From NCBI GenBank assembly GCA_001970955.1, contig MPUH01000922.1:1-29292 (forward strand): DNA of 29,292 nt. The letters run 5' to 3'. Shown one piece after another: positions 9,596 through 19,225 of this stretch. Positions within the stretch are counted from its first letter, which is position 1; each line of letters opens with the position of its first letter. The notes under the pieces were generated by a model. The model searched no databases and was not told the origin of the DNA. It saw only the letters and a program-made list of their open reading frames with translations. The position numbers and the translations under genes are program-made. The stretch is from Stentor coeruleus (lineage: Eukaryota > Ciliophora > Heterotrichea > Heterotrichida > Stentoridae).

Positions 9596-10519
9596 ATGGA
9601 GTGGTACGATGTCATTTGGCATATTTTAGCAGTGATAGGAGGAATAAAATTAGCATATCATATCCTCCCTTTACTCTACTGGTACTATTTCAGTCATATT
9701 AACCTAAACCAATTTCTTTACGGCTATGTTCTAATAACAGGAGCAACAGATGGGATAGGGAAATCTTTAGCTAAAGAGTTCATCAGAAGAGGTTTTAAAA
9801 TTATTTTAGTATCAAGAAGCTTAGAAAAACTTAAAACTGTCAAACAAGAATTCCAAACTCTCTACCCAAAAAGCATAATCGAAATCCTTCCTGTAGATTT
9901 TTCTTATAGTCACAGAAACCCATTAAAATTTTATAATGACTTTTTTAACAGCATACAAAACTTCAATATTTCAGTTTTAGTAAACAATGTTGGAGTCTCT
10001 AATACAAAACTTTTAACAAATGAATCTTTTGAAAACATAGAAAATATGATTGGGGTCAATATATATCCAAGTACAATGATTACACATGGACTTATTAAAA
10101 CATTTCTTGTAAGATTTGAAGAGACTAAACAAAAAAGTTTAGTGATAAATCTGAGTTCGGTAATGGAAGAAATGATAAGTGCAGGTAGTACTGTGTATTC
10201 GGCTACGAAAAGATATAATGCATTTTTTAATGAAGGGCTTAGATATGAGTATCTTGGAAAAATTGAATTCGCTGTTATAAAACCAGGTCTAGTGAGGACT
10301 CCAATGACAAAAAAAAACAATATTCAGCAAATGCCTTTAGGTACTGATCCAGACACTTTCGCTAAAGCAGTTCTAGACTCTCTCCATCAAGGAGTAAACC
10401 ACAGTTACTTTAAACATAAAATCCTAGGTTTTATTCTAAACCTCCCCCCTTACCTTCTCAATATCCTCATACTCCGTTTCCTAACACCCTACTTAATAAA
10501 AAACAAAATAATTTCCTAG
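9596..10519 (+). CDS. Short-chain dehydrogenase/reductase, 17-beta-HSD12 / 3-ketoacyl-CoA reductase-like
   Basis: 307 aa. A hydrophobic N-terminal segment (about 8-33) anchors it in a membrane, as in the ER-resident HSD17B3/B12 and KAR group. The NADP-binding motif GATDGIG is at 49-55 with R74 after LVS. NNVG at 130-133 and the active site (S187/S188, Y201, K205 in YSATK) are intact, followed by KPGLVRTPM. A C-terminal hydrophobic stretch (280-303) may re-enter the membrane. The family reduces 3-ketoacyl-CoA in fatty-acid elongation or 17-ketosteroids; the first role is more likely in a ciliate. The gene also contains CCTAACACCCTA (10480-10491), a telomere-like string that encodes LTPY here. 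Confidence 0.88.
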   Translation: MEWYDVIWHILAVIGGIKLAYHILPLLYWYYFSHINLNQFLYGYVLITGATDGIGKSLAKEFIRRGFKIILVSRSLEKLKTVKQEFQTLYPKSIIEILPVDFSYSHRNPLKFYNDFFNSIQNFNISVLVNNVGVSNTKLLTNESFENIENMIGVNIYPSTMITHGLIKTFLVRFEETKQKSLVINLSSVMEEMISAGSTVYSATKRYNAFFNEGLRYEYLGKIEFAVIKPGLVRTPMTKKNNIQQMPLGTDPDTFAKAVLDSLHQGVNHSYFKHKILGFILNLPPYLLNILILRFLTPYLIKNKIIS

Positions 10520-10529
10520 TTTTTATAAT

Positions 10530-10751
10530 ATGAAAATATCAGAAGAAGATCAACTCCAACTCATCAACGACAAAATCACCGCAGAAATCCGTCTAAACCG
10601 TGCTATAAAAGTTGAATTCCTACATATCGGTAAAAAAACTGATAAAAACTTTGTAATTTTACAAGAAGACAATACACAATACAATAAGAATTTTGAGTTT
10701 GTCGACAATCTTATTAAGACTATGAAAATATTAAAAGGGAATATTATATGA
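10530..10751 (+). CDS. N-terminal part of a probable tail-anchored protein (first of two overlapping frames)
   Basis: 73-codon frame starting 11 nt after the SDR stop. The product is helical and charged (SEEDQLQLINDKITAEIRLN, then EFVDNLIKTMKILKG). Its TGA overlaps the ATG of the next frame by two bases (ATGA at 10748-10751). The next frame is in the -1 register and supplies a coiled segment plus a C-terminal membrane anchor, so the two most likely form one protein of about 150 aa broken by an indel or a frameshift. The -1 frame is open from 10718, so the shift must lie at 10718-10748, where there is an A4 run in ATTAAAAGGG. No 15-16 nt GT-AG intron resolves it. Family not recognised; SNARE-like size. 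Confidence 0.5.
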   Translation: MKISEEDQLQLINDKITAEIRLNRAIKVEFLHIGKKTDKNFVILQEDNTQYNKNFEFVDNLIKTMKILKGNII

Positions 10752-11002
10752 GAAAAGATAAAAAAGTTAATATTGATCACTTGTCTGCTTTGTTGAAGTC
10801 ATTAGAAGTTGAGGAAAAATATTTACATGATAATTTTTTTAAAGCCAAAGCTCATTGTACTATTGCATTTTTTGCATATAAAAATAAGAAGAATTTATTA
10901 GTTGATGATAAGAAGTTTATAAGATCTAGAATGAGTTTGTCTATGGGGTTGATGATTTTTATAGTGTTTTTATTAAGTTTATTATTAGGTTTTATAGTAT
11001 AA
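10748..11002 (+). CDS. C-terminal part of a probable tail-anchored protein (second overlapping frame)
   Basis: 84-codon frame in -1 register relative to the preceding one. It has a short helical region (IDHLSALLKSLEVEEKYL) and ends in a single hydrophobic segment (residues 63-84, GLMIFIVFLLSLLLGFIV) directly at the C-terminus, the layout of tail-anchored proteins inserted by GET/EMC. Its ATG could be a real start, but an independent 84-aa gene overlapping its neighbour by two bases would be unusual in this genome. Codon use is G/T-rich, whereas the first half of the preceding frame is C/A-rich. Confidence 0.5.
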   Translation: MRKDKKVNIDHLSALLKSLEVEEKYLHDNFFKAKAHCTIAFFAYKNKKNLLVDDKKFIRSRMSLSMGLMIFIVFLLSLLLGFIV

Positions 11003-11112
11003 CGTTAAGATTATAAGTAAATCATAATTTTTTTACTTTTGTTGTGTTGGATTTTATAGTTTACTATAAGATTTAATGAAAAATAAGTGAAATTATCTGT
11101 ATATAATAAAAA

Positions 11113-12693
11113 ATGAATAAACCAAATACAAAATCGTGCACCTGGGTGTTAAGAAATCTATGGAAAAATAAAGCTTTTGAGTATTCAAGAGTACCTTTAT
11201 TAGATACACTGTTTTATGATTTGTATTCCTCAAGCTATTTATGGTAAGAAAAAAATAGGTTGTTTACTGATAAACTTGGACTTGTTAAGAAAAAAAGTCA
11301 AGCTAATGCTACAAAAGATATTGTTTTAGCTAAATTTCTCCCAATTGTTGCTGATAAGGATATTGCTGCTTATAAAATTATAGGGAATAGTTTTACTCCT
11401 GTTTATAAATGTTATGGGGATATTAGTGCTTTTGATGATTTAGGACTTGAGATTGCTTTACAGGTAAGCCGACCTGTGCTAGGGGAAGGAAATAGTAGGA
11501 TTTTTGTTGAGTTTAAGCTGGATGAAGGGAAACCGATTGTAAAATACTGTAAAAAATATCATTCAGATGGTCACAGTATTGTTATTAATTTATCAGCACA
11601 AAACCTGACAGAGGCTTTGAAAATTATAGGGGAACAAGTTATTAGCACCATTGAACGTAATACTTTTGTTAGAATATCTACTATAACTTTAATGTTTATG
11701 CAAGATACAGACAGGAAGGTTTGGTTTATGGGAAGTTCTGAGTGTCTTGTATATGAAAAACAAGGTGGTAGAAGCATTTCTCCTCTGATAAACCTTGACC
11801 AAATAAAACCAGCTAATCTTGACATATCATCAGCTTTATCCAGAGCTCAAACCAACTCAAAAAGCACAAGAAATCGTTCGTTCCTATCAACAAAAAAATG
11901 TGCAGGGGACTTTTGCAATTATACTCTTCAAAAAAACGAAAAATCTTTAGGAAAAACTAGCGCCGATATTGAAGACTTCATTTCAAAAATTACTTTAGCA
12001 TTTTTTTCTGACTCAAATGGACAAGAAAGTAAATACAAACAAGAGCTAGGATCGAATTATATAGAAAAAGAGCATGAAAAACTCAGACTTATACAATTTA
12101 CTAACTCGATATCATATAAATACATTTTAATAGGCAAAAATATGATGGCTGGGAAATGTAAAAGTGAGTTTATTGAATTTACTGCTGATGAAATTAAAGC
12201 TGCAGAAGAGCCTGAGTTTCGTCAAACAGACAAACCACCAAATCCTTTAGCCCATCCATCTCGTATGTATGACGAAGCAAAAGTCTGTGAACGTTGCTAT
12301 GAAGTCTACAATCTTATAAGAAGTCTTAAAACCAAACCAACTTCTATAAAAAACCTACCAAGAATCAGCCGGGATATTCCTCGATATTTTAAAATAAACA
12401 ATTATGCAATAAATGAAGCAGTAGATGAACAAGATTCTCAACTCTTATCTCGTGAAGCAAAATCTCAATATTCACTTCTTTATAAACTCACAGTTGCTGA
12501 AAAGTCTAACACAATTGATGTCAACAATAAAGTTCTCGATGAAATTACGTCAAAAATTTTCCCAAACGATTTCGCTAATTCTTGGGGAATTAAAACACAG
12601 GAACAAAAAAACACGGAAAGCTGGAAAAAGTATATTGCAAGTCTTAAACAGAAAAGTGTACTTAGAAATCGTCTTAAAACTTTGAATAATTAA
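11113..12693 (+). CDS. Unrecognised 521-aa protein with two CxxC-type motifs (two exons)
   Basis: Exon 1 is 11113-11243 (131 nt) and exon 2 is 11259-12693; the 15-nt intron splits a Trp codon (TG|G, phase 2). Without splicing the long frame has no ATG. The N-terminus (TWVLRNLWKNKAFEYSRVPL) is well conserved-looking. The middle has alternating strands and helices (RISTITLMFMQDTDRKVWFM). Two cysteine pairs, CAGDFC and KVCERCYEVY, lie about 140 residues apart and could bind a metal together. The C-terminus is basic and helical. No signal peptide or membrane span. I do not recognise the family; the architecture suggests a soluble conserved protist protein. Confidence 0.8.
11244..11258 (+). other. 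15-nt spliceosomal intron
   Basis: GTAAGAAAAAAATAG, with GT, A at -6 and AG. It interrupts codon 44 (phase 2) of the 521-aa gene. Retention gives an in-frame stop immediately. Confidence 0.9.
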
Positions 12694-12732
12694 TAGATTG
12701 TATTATGGAATAAGATAATTAGAATATAGAAA

Positions 12733-13305
12733 ATGGACTTTTTATGTTATGGTATTGAGAATAGTGATTTGGTTGATGCTTTAGCTTATGTGGATGAGTA
12801 TAGTGAAAATGATGAGATTAAGGCTAAGAAGATGGTTGAAGAGGAAATGAAAAATTTTGAGATGAGGGATTATTTGGTGAAGTATAAGGAATGTTATAAG
12901 GAAAGAGAGGTTGGAGGGTTTGTGGCTATGAATTTGAATACACGGTCTCCATCAACACCCTACGAAGCTTTATCCTTATCAAACACACATAAAATCATCC
13001 TCGAACACCTCGAAACCCAAAAACTCAACCTTGAACTATCTAACACCTACTCCGACTTAGCTTGGAAAAAACATATCACCTCCTTAGAATCTTATGAAAA
13101 AAGCCTCGATCATAATTTAAATCAACTAGAAAAATCAACAGAAGATCTACACAAATCTCGAAAAATCCATCAAAGTCAAGTTAAAAGTGAATTAAAAAAC
13201 CTTGAAGAAGAATTCAAAGTCTTAGTTGGTAAAAACGCTAGTATTTACAAAAAACTTCAAGAAAAAAAAGAAATCCTTCAACAACTCAAAAACAACTCTA
13301 CCTAA
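12733..13305 (+). CDS. BCAS2: SPF27/BCAS2-like subunit of the PRP19 (NTC) splicing complex
   Basis: 190 aa, close to the 225 aa of human BCAS2. The N-terminus VDALAYVDEYSENDEIKAKK matches the family pattern VDALPYxDxx...VREAAxxLVEEE, followed by MVEEEMKNF. The C-terminal half is a continuous coiled coil (about 90-190) with the family-like NTYSDLAWKKHITSLE and FKVLVGKNASIYKKLQEKKE segments. SPF27 is a core nineteen-complex protein that helps activate the spliceosome. Codon choice switches abruptly at about 12942 from G/T-rich to C/A-rich within the one ORF. It converges with the EF-hand gene, leaving only 15 nt between stops. Confidence 0.8.
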   Translation: MDFLCYGIENSDLVDALAYVDEYSENDEIKAKKMVEEEMKNFEMRDYLVKYKECYKEREVGGFVAMNLNTRSPSTPYEALSLSNTHKIILEHLETQKLNLELSNTYSDLAWKKHITSLESYEKSLDHNLNQLEKSTEDLHKSRKIHQSQVKSELKNLEEEFKVLVGKNASIYKKLQEKKEILQQLKNNST

Positions 13306-13320
13306 AGACTTTTAATTTTT

Positions 13321-13995
13321 TTAAACTGAAAAGCATTTATGAGCATTTCGATGAATTTTGTTTTCTCTTTTAATATTTTCTAAGTCCACTGAGAGCCATT
13401 TAAAGATCTGAGGGGTTTTCATTACCATTTGTGAATAACTTTGTTGGTCCCAGTATTTACCATTTTCATCTTCTTGAGCTTTTTCTAAGCTTAGAGTGTT
13501 TTTTACCACTTTTTTTATTTGTTTTTTGCTAAGCTTTAGGAAATTTCGTTCTTGCATTAGCGATGAGAGGATTTTGATAAGATCTCTTTCATATATTTTA
13601 TTTGCGTTTTTAAGATCAAATATTCTCATTGATAAATCGATTTTTTCTTTCATTCGGATTGTCGCCATTCTGATGTTTTCTTTTACCAAAAGATCTTGAT
13701 TGTCGCTAAAAGCGCTGATCCCAGTGATAAATTCTCTAAAGTTGATAACCCCATCAGAATTACTGTCGAACATATGGAAAATTCTTTCGGATATCACCGA
13801 AGTTTCACTTTTCTTTATTGTTAAACAGAACTCTGAGAGGTCAATAACCCCATCTTCAGTTTTTGACCTGGAAATCCTATAAAAGTGCACGTAAAGCCTT
13901 TCGATTACTGTTGGCAAAAGCAAAGACTGTTTAGAAAACTCTTCAAGTTCTGATCTTCTAAGCTTTGGAGCTTCTTGAATTTGTCTATTACCCAT
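13321..13995 (-). CDS. Calcineurin B-like EF-hand protein, myristoylation signal
   Basis: 224 aa beginning MGNRQ, a typical N-myristoylation start (Gly2). The best EF-hand loop is DSNSDGVINFRE (77-88), which has all coordinating positions. A degenerate loop precedes it at 44-55 (SKTEDGVIDLSE), lacking Asp at position X. Later positions (around 125-140 and 165-185) look like EF-hands that have lost calcium ligands. Order and spacing fit the calcineurin B / CBL / NCS group; membrane-associated calcium signalling is expected. The phosphatase or kinase partner is unknown. Single exon; the ATG at 13995 is the only suitable start. Confidence 0.8.
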   Translation of the reverse strand: MGNRQIQEAPKLRRSELEEFSKQSLLLPTVIERLYVHFYRISRSKTEDGVIDLSEFCLTIKKSETSVISERIFHMFDSNSDGVINFREFITGISAFSDNQDLLVKENIRMATIRMKEKIDLSMRIFDLKNANKIYERDLIKILSSLMQERNFLKLSKKQIKKVVKNTLSLEKAQEDENGKYWDQQSYSQMVMKTPQIFKWLSVDLENIKRENKIHRNAHKCFSV

Positions 13996-14368
13996 TTACA
14001 ATTTTTATTATTTTTATATTTGCTATTTAGGTTGCATTTTTTACTTTTGTTGAGAAGATAAGTGGATGTGTTGGATTTAGGAAGATTTTGATAGGATTTT
14101 GTATTATTGTGGGTTGGTATGATAAAATGTATCCACGCTTTCTCTTCCTCTCACACATCAACCAATAAACCCAAACTTTCAAATTTCCTATAAAAAACTC
14201 TTAAAAAAATCTATAAACAATAAAAAATCCATATAAAAATCTTCATCCCAAAATTAAAGAAATTTTAGATCACCTAAATTGTGCATATTTTATTGTTAGA
14301 TTATCCACACAAGTTTTAAAATAAAAATTATTATTTACTAAACTGTATCAAATGATATATACCTCTGG
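13996..14368. other. Intergenic region with sharp strand-composition flip
   Basis: No gene seen. At about 14131 the plus strand changes from G-rich/C-poor (TTGTGGGTTGGTATGAT) to C-rich/G-poor (CCACGCTTTCTCTTCCTC). The upstream part holds the promoter of the EF-hand gene. Confidence 0.5.
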
Positions 14369-15021
14369 CTACATGATTTTCTCATTGATGAAGTTAAAGT
14401 AAAGTTTGGTGACCAGATATAAGATAATGTCAGATTTGAAGTTCTTGAATGAAATTATTAAAATTTTGTTCAAAATTTTATTATTTGTATATTATATGAT
14501 CTAGAAGCAGTGTAATCAGAAATGATGGAGAATTGATAGATTTTTGTATAAGATTTTAAAGAGGTTTGATAAATTGAAGAAGCTATAGAATTTTCTTATG
14601 ATGAAAGAAATTATCATTTAAAATATTTAGAGTTAGATTTTTTTTTAAACGATGATTTATGTTTTGATTGCAGTTTTTTAAAGATTTTGAGTGAATAATA
14701 GTGGGTTTTAGATTTATTTAAATCAGTGAAAAAAATTGTAAATTTGGTGGAGAAAAATGTTAAATAAGATTTAGGAATAAAGTTTAAAATTAGTTTAGAA
14801 TTTTAGCTTGTAGGAAAATTGAGAGAATTTTCGACTGGTAAGAGGATAGTGAAAAGAAGTTAGAGAATATTTGTTTTTGAGTAAAAGATTTATTATTAGA
14901 ATAAAAGTAAATATTTAAGATTTAATAATTGGCTGATGTTGAAAATTAATAGGTTTATAAACATTTATTAGATGTTAATTTTTATGTAAGATTAAGTGTA
15001 GTAATTTAATTTGGAAGTGCG
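14369..15021 (+). pseudogene. Long coding-like frame punctuated by TAA/TAG/TGA
   Basis: A single frame stays coding-like for about 217 codons without an obvious frameshift: LHDFLIDEVKVKFGDQ, EEAIEFSYDERNYHLKYLEL, DFFLNDDLCFDCSFLKILSE, WVLDLFKSVKKIVNLVEKNV and FNNWLMLKINRFINIY. It carries some 20 stops, mostly TAA/TAG with a few TGA, at positions that would read plausibly as Gln (and Trp or Arg). The plus strand is nearly depleted of C, consistent with C-to-T decay of CAA/CAG codons. Alternatives are a gene read with another ciliate code, or chance in AT-rich DNA. Family unrecognised. Confidence 0.4.
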
Positions 15022-15197
15022 CTAAAAAATAATATTTTGAAAGTTTGGTTAGAATTTAGTAATAAATTCTAGATAAATAAAAGTGCTTTGCTATATTTTA
15101 TATGATTAACAAACTAAATAAGTTGATTAATCATAATTTTAGTATGCTTAGAACTATAAATTTTATATATAATCTTAGAAAAAAAGATTTTTTTAAG

Positions 15198-15287
15198 GTC
15201 ATTAATGTTAGATTATATGTATAGACAACATCATCTTGATATGTCATTAATGTTAGATTATATGTATAGACAACGTCATCTTGATAT
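15198..15287. repeat. 45-bp tandem duplication
   Basis: Two abutting 45-bp copies (15198-15242, 15243-15287) differ at one base (ACATCAT versus ACGTCAT). There is no N or spacer, so this looks like a genuine small tandem repeat in intergenic DNA. Confidence 0.85.
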
Positions 15288-15901
15288 TTAATCAATGATA
15301 AGATTTTGTAATTGTTGTATTATGAGAAAGGTATATAAATTTTATTTAGTTTTTTGTGTAGATAATTTCTATTAGGTATTTAAAAGTAGAATTTAAATAT
15401 AGTTTAAAAAAATATTTGTACTGATCAAATAGCCTTAATATAAATCATCACAATTTTAGTTTTTTTATATCATTATTGATCATAAAATTTTAACATAAGC
15501 ATGCTTTTTATAACTATACACGTATATATTTAATACCCATTCAAGCTGTTTTCTGATAAACTTTAAAACCAGAGTCTTTTTATAGCCTATAATCCAACAC
15601 CTTTAATCCATTAAATTTAATCCAAAAAAACTATAATCCCTAATCTAATCTAAAAATCCTTCAACATGTATATACTTTCTTATATATCTCAAGTTTATAT
15701 CTAGCATCTATAAGATATAAAGCTTTCCATACATCCCAAAAAAATATTCATATCTTATCTACCCTCCTCTATCAAAAAGCCTGAATTTCAGTCACATAAG
15801 CCTATAGCCCATCCTAAAAAAAAAGTCTATTTGAAATCTCTTGATTTTCAAAACTATTCGGCAAATTTCTTTTAGAATATTAACCATTAATTACAATAAA
15901 T
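15288..15901. other. Intergenic region upstream of the large kelch gene
   Basis: No gene seen. Strand composition turns C-rich/G-poor from about 15440 onward (CTACCCTCCTCTATC near 15760). It contains the leader and promoter of the kelch gene; no specific motif could be assigned. Confidence 0.4.
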
Positions 15902-18277
15902 ATGCTTAAAAACGAACTTTCAATCAGCCAAGGTTTAAGTGCTTTAACTTCAAGCGAGCGAATCAAAGTAAATTTCACATAGTTGCAAAATATAGTCAAA
16001 GAATACTCATCACAAAAACTTGATCTTAGGGACCTTATTGCAAGCCTTCATAATCCGAATTACCGAGCTTACCAGGGTATGTACTCTGACGATTACTGGG
16101 AAAGCAAATGGCAAATCATTGAAGTCTTAGGTAATTTCTATTCAGTTAGCGGAAGACATTTGTCTCGATGGGGTGCAGCAGCAGCTTGTATAGATAATAA
16201 ACTTTACCTTTATGGAGGTCGAGGGTCTGATTCCCGTGCCCGAAACTCTTTATATGTTTTAGAACTAGAAAATAACTCAATACAAATGCTCAGATCTATA
16301 TATTTCCCTTCAAGTGGTCGTGAAGGTCATACAATGGTCTCTCATAAAAACGATCTGATTATCTTTGGCGGCTGCGAAGGAGGTAAAGATGATGATGAGT
16401 CCTTTGATGATTTACTCATAGTCGAAATAGAAAAAAAAACTTGTAGTAGACCTACTACAACAGGAAAAAAGCCTAAAGGTCGAGAAGGACATGCTGCTGG
16501 TGTGATAAAAAACTATATGATTATCTATGGAGGTAAAGGTGAAGGGTGTCTTTATGACGATATCTTCGCATTTAACCTCACATCTTTTGAATGGAAAGAA
16601 CTCGAACAACAAGGTCAGCCCCCAGGATACCGAGAAAGCATGAGTTCAACTGTAATCCAAGAAAACTTATACATATTCGGAGGAAACACTAGTAAAAATA
16701 CTGAAGTTGATGAGTACACAAACGATTTATACTCAATTACAATGAAAGGTCAAGTCGCTCAGTGTAAAAAAATCATAACAAGTGGACCAGTCCCACCTAA
16801 AAGATTATCTCATTCCATGTCACAAATGAATAACCTTTTCCTTGTGCTTTTTGGTGGAGAAAGTTATGGTAAAGCTTTAAATGATGTTTGGGTTTTTAAT
16901 ATAGAAATCAAATATTGGAGAGAAGTTTTACCTTCTGGGCAAATAAAATCTAGAATGACACATGTTTGTTATGTTCATAAAGAGTCTTTATTAGTTTTTG
17001 GTGGTATGGGAGATGATAAGATTGCTTTGAGTGAATTGGTTTTATTACATTTTGGTAAAAATAAAAAGAATAGTATACAGAATGATAATACAACTAAAAC
17101 TCAGGTTACTAATTTGGATATGGAATCTAATGTTGGTGTTAATGTTGGGGTTAATAGAAATGAATCATTGTTTTATTGTTATAAGTGCAATCATGACTCG
17201 AATTCTTGTCATTTTTTTGAGAGGTATCCAGAAGTTGGCACACCGGTGTTTAACTTTTTTGCTAGGGTGCAAATTGCCCCACATGCAGTGACTAGTTTGA
17301 TGATGATGTTTCAGGACCCGTTTGCTGCGATTATGAGGATTGGAGAGATAATAAACAGTAGCCCGATTCATATAAACTTTATAGACAAAGGGGCAATGAA
17401 CGGGAGTATCTTCTGTAAATACCGTTCACCTCCTATGAAATTCGACCTATCCATTCTCCCATTAAACGAAGAAGATGAAGACTTAGAAATCAGGACAAAA
17501 ATGCTTACAGAGTGGCAGAGTAACATATCCGACACAGTTAATATAATCGAAATCTATGGCAAACATGAATTCTCCCCTGAAGAACTGACAAAATTCTGTT
17601 CAGGTCATGGAGTAAATACCCTAGTCCCAGCACTAATGCGTTTATCAGAAATCGGCTTAGTCATCGGTAAAAGCGACGAGTTCACATGCGCTTTTCTCAT
17701 ACATAAAGGTGAACATTTCATGCCTCTATACATAACAATCTTAGATTGCAATAAAAACATTATCTTCCCATCAAAAGAAATCGCTAATGCCAATCTACAA
17801 AACATAATCTCTCATTCTCATATGAAAGATCTAAATGACATTTTCAATCGTAACAATGGTACTTATATTTACATATATTCAAAAGAACTTGAAATAGTTT
17901 CAAATGATATAAAATATGAAGGAAATAGTTTTGGATCTTTATTAAGCCGTACTCGTTCTACGAAATATATTTTATTAAAAACACCAATTGAATATGAAGA
18001 GACTAATAGGATGACTTTGAATAGTATGCCTAATTATATTAGTTTTAAGTTGGAATCTTCAGTTTTTTCATTTTTGGTTTATCATAAGAAAAAACTGATT
18101 TATTGGGAGTTTAAGAAAGGGGAGAAAAAAAAAAGGGCTAGAGATGAGTGTATTGAAGTTAAGATTAAGGATAAAGGATTGATTAATTCGATGACTGGGT
18201 TTTTGGATTGGAATTTTAGGTCGCTGAATGTACTGTGTGATGTGATTCCGGTTAATAAAAAGAAGTTTGAAGAATAA
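15902..18277 (+). CDS. Kelch-repeat protein with C-terminal extension (786 aa, two exons)
   Basis: Exon 1 is 15902-15967 (22 codons, MLKNELSISQGLSALTSSER) and exon 2 is 15983-18277; a 15-nt phase-0 intron lies between. Residues about 70-360 form five to six kelch repeats with GG doublets and conserved Trp/Tyr: KLYLYGGRGSDS, DLIIFGGCEGGK, YMIIYGGKGEGC, NLYIFGGNTSKN, LVLFGGESYGK and LLVFGGMGDDK. Together they make a six-bladed propeller. After it come a Cys-containing YKCNHDSNSCHFFERY segment and about 400 residues without a recognised domain, ending basic (KKGEKKKRARDEC). Likely a scaffold. Codon bias alternates between G/T- and C/A-rich along the gene. Confidence 0.85.
15968..15982 (+). other. 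15-nt spliceosomal intron
   Basis: GTAAATTTCACATAG, between codons 22 and 23 (phase 0). GT, A at -6 and AG are present. It removes an in-frame TAG and supplies the kelch gene with an ATG start. Confidence 0.92.
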
Positions 18278-18374
18278 ATTAGATTAGATTTTTTAATTAT
18301 GTTTGATAAGAGGATGTGAAAGGTTTTTTGGTATGATAAGGTTGGAGAAGGGTTTTATAAGAATACCATGATGC

Positions 18375-18574
18375 AGAGTTGGTTTTAGGATTTGTGGTTT
18401 GGAAAGTATTTTTTTTTAGGAGGTTTTGATAATTTTAGTTACTTATTTACCACTATCTAATAGGCAAAAACAANATAGAGTTGGTTTTAGGATTTGTGGT
18501 TTGGAAAGTGTTTTTTTTAGGAGGTTTTGATAATTTTAGTTACTTATTTACCACTATCTAATAGGCAAAAACAA
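18375..18574. repeat. About 99-bp direct duplication around an N (uncollapsed contig overlap)
   Basis: Copies at 18375-18473 and 18477-18574 flank N18474. They differ only around a T-run (GTA+T9 versus GTG+T8). The second copy contains the last seven codons and stop of the bL21m gene. Same signature as the other N joins. The 18278-18553 gap otherwise holds only G-rich DNA. Confidence 0.85.
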
Positions 18575-19198
18575 GCTTGCAGGTTGATCTTTGATTTCAT
18601 GCTCAATCTTATCGACTCTAAGAAAAGTAATTTCTTGTCTGTGGCCTTTGTTTTTTTTATAGCCTTTTCGTCTTTTCTTTTTAAACACAATAATTTTATC
18701 GCTTAAAGTTTGTTGTTCTATTGTAGCGTAGACCCTAGCATTGTTAACTATAGGTCTACCAATAAGAGTATATTGTGGTGTGCCTAAAAGCATAACAGTA
18801 TCAAAAACAACTTGTTGTCCAATATCATAAGGAAGTTTTTCAGACATAACAAGATCATCTTTTGTTACTTTGTATTGGAACCCTGAAATTTTAAGAACAG
18901 CGAAAATCTGATCATCTCTAGGCAAAACAACACTTTCTATAGGAGCCACTGAATGAATAACAAGTTTTCCTTCTTGTGTAGGGACTCTTTCTATATTATT
19001 TTCCCTTTCTTGTTTTCTTTCTCTATATTGTTTCTTAAGTTCTAAAGGATGTTGCCATTGATATTTAATTTTTCTATAAAGTGGGTCAATTTGACTTTCT
19101 TGATGGATTTCATTCACTTCTTTCCAGTCTTTTTTAGCCCATTCTGTGGTTCGGTTCGCAAAAAGAGACCGCATAAGCCTCAGCGGGATCCGAAGCAT
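18554..19198 (-). CDS. MRPL21: Mitochondrial large-subunit ribosomal protein bL21m
   Basis: 214 aa. The N-terminus (MLRIPLRLMRSLFANRTTEW) is basic, lacks acids and fits a mitochondrial targeting sequence. Residues about 85-190 match bacterial L21: FAVLKISGFQYKVTKDDLVM, YDIGQQVVFDTVMLLG, TLIGRPIVNNARVYATI, then KIIVFKKKRRKGYKKNKGHR, the hallmark rRNA-binding loop. The extension of about 80 residues is typical of mitochondrial versions. It stabilises 23S-like rRNA in the mitoribosome. Single exon. The last codons fall in the repeat beside the N join, so the exact C-terminus depends on the assembly there. Confidence 0.93.
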   Translation of the reverse strand: MLRIPLRLMRSLFANRTTEWAKKDWKEVNEIHQESQIDPLYRKIKYQWQHPLELKKQYRERKQERENNIERVPTQEGKLVIHSVAPIESVVLPRDDQIFAVLKISGFQYKVTKDDLVMSEKLPYDIGQQVVFDTVMLLGTPQYTLIGRPIVNNARVYATIEQQTLSDKIIVFKKKRRKGYKKNKGHRQEITFLRVDKIEHEIKDQPASLFLPIR

Positions 19199-19225
19199 AT
19201 TTATAATTTTGATTCCATTAAAAGA

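Noticed and set aside
14401..15000. A second mini-intron array in the C-poor intergenic region
   Set aside because: GT and AG occur, but not at 15-16 nt spacing with A at -6 or in register.
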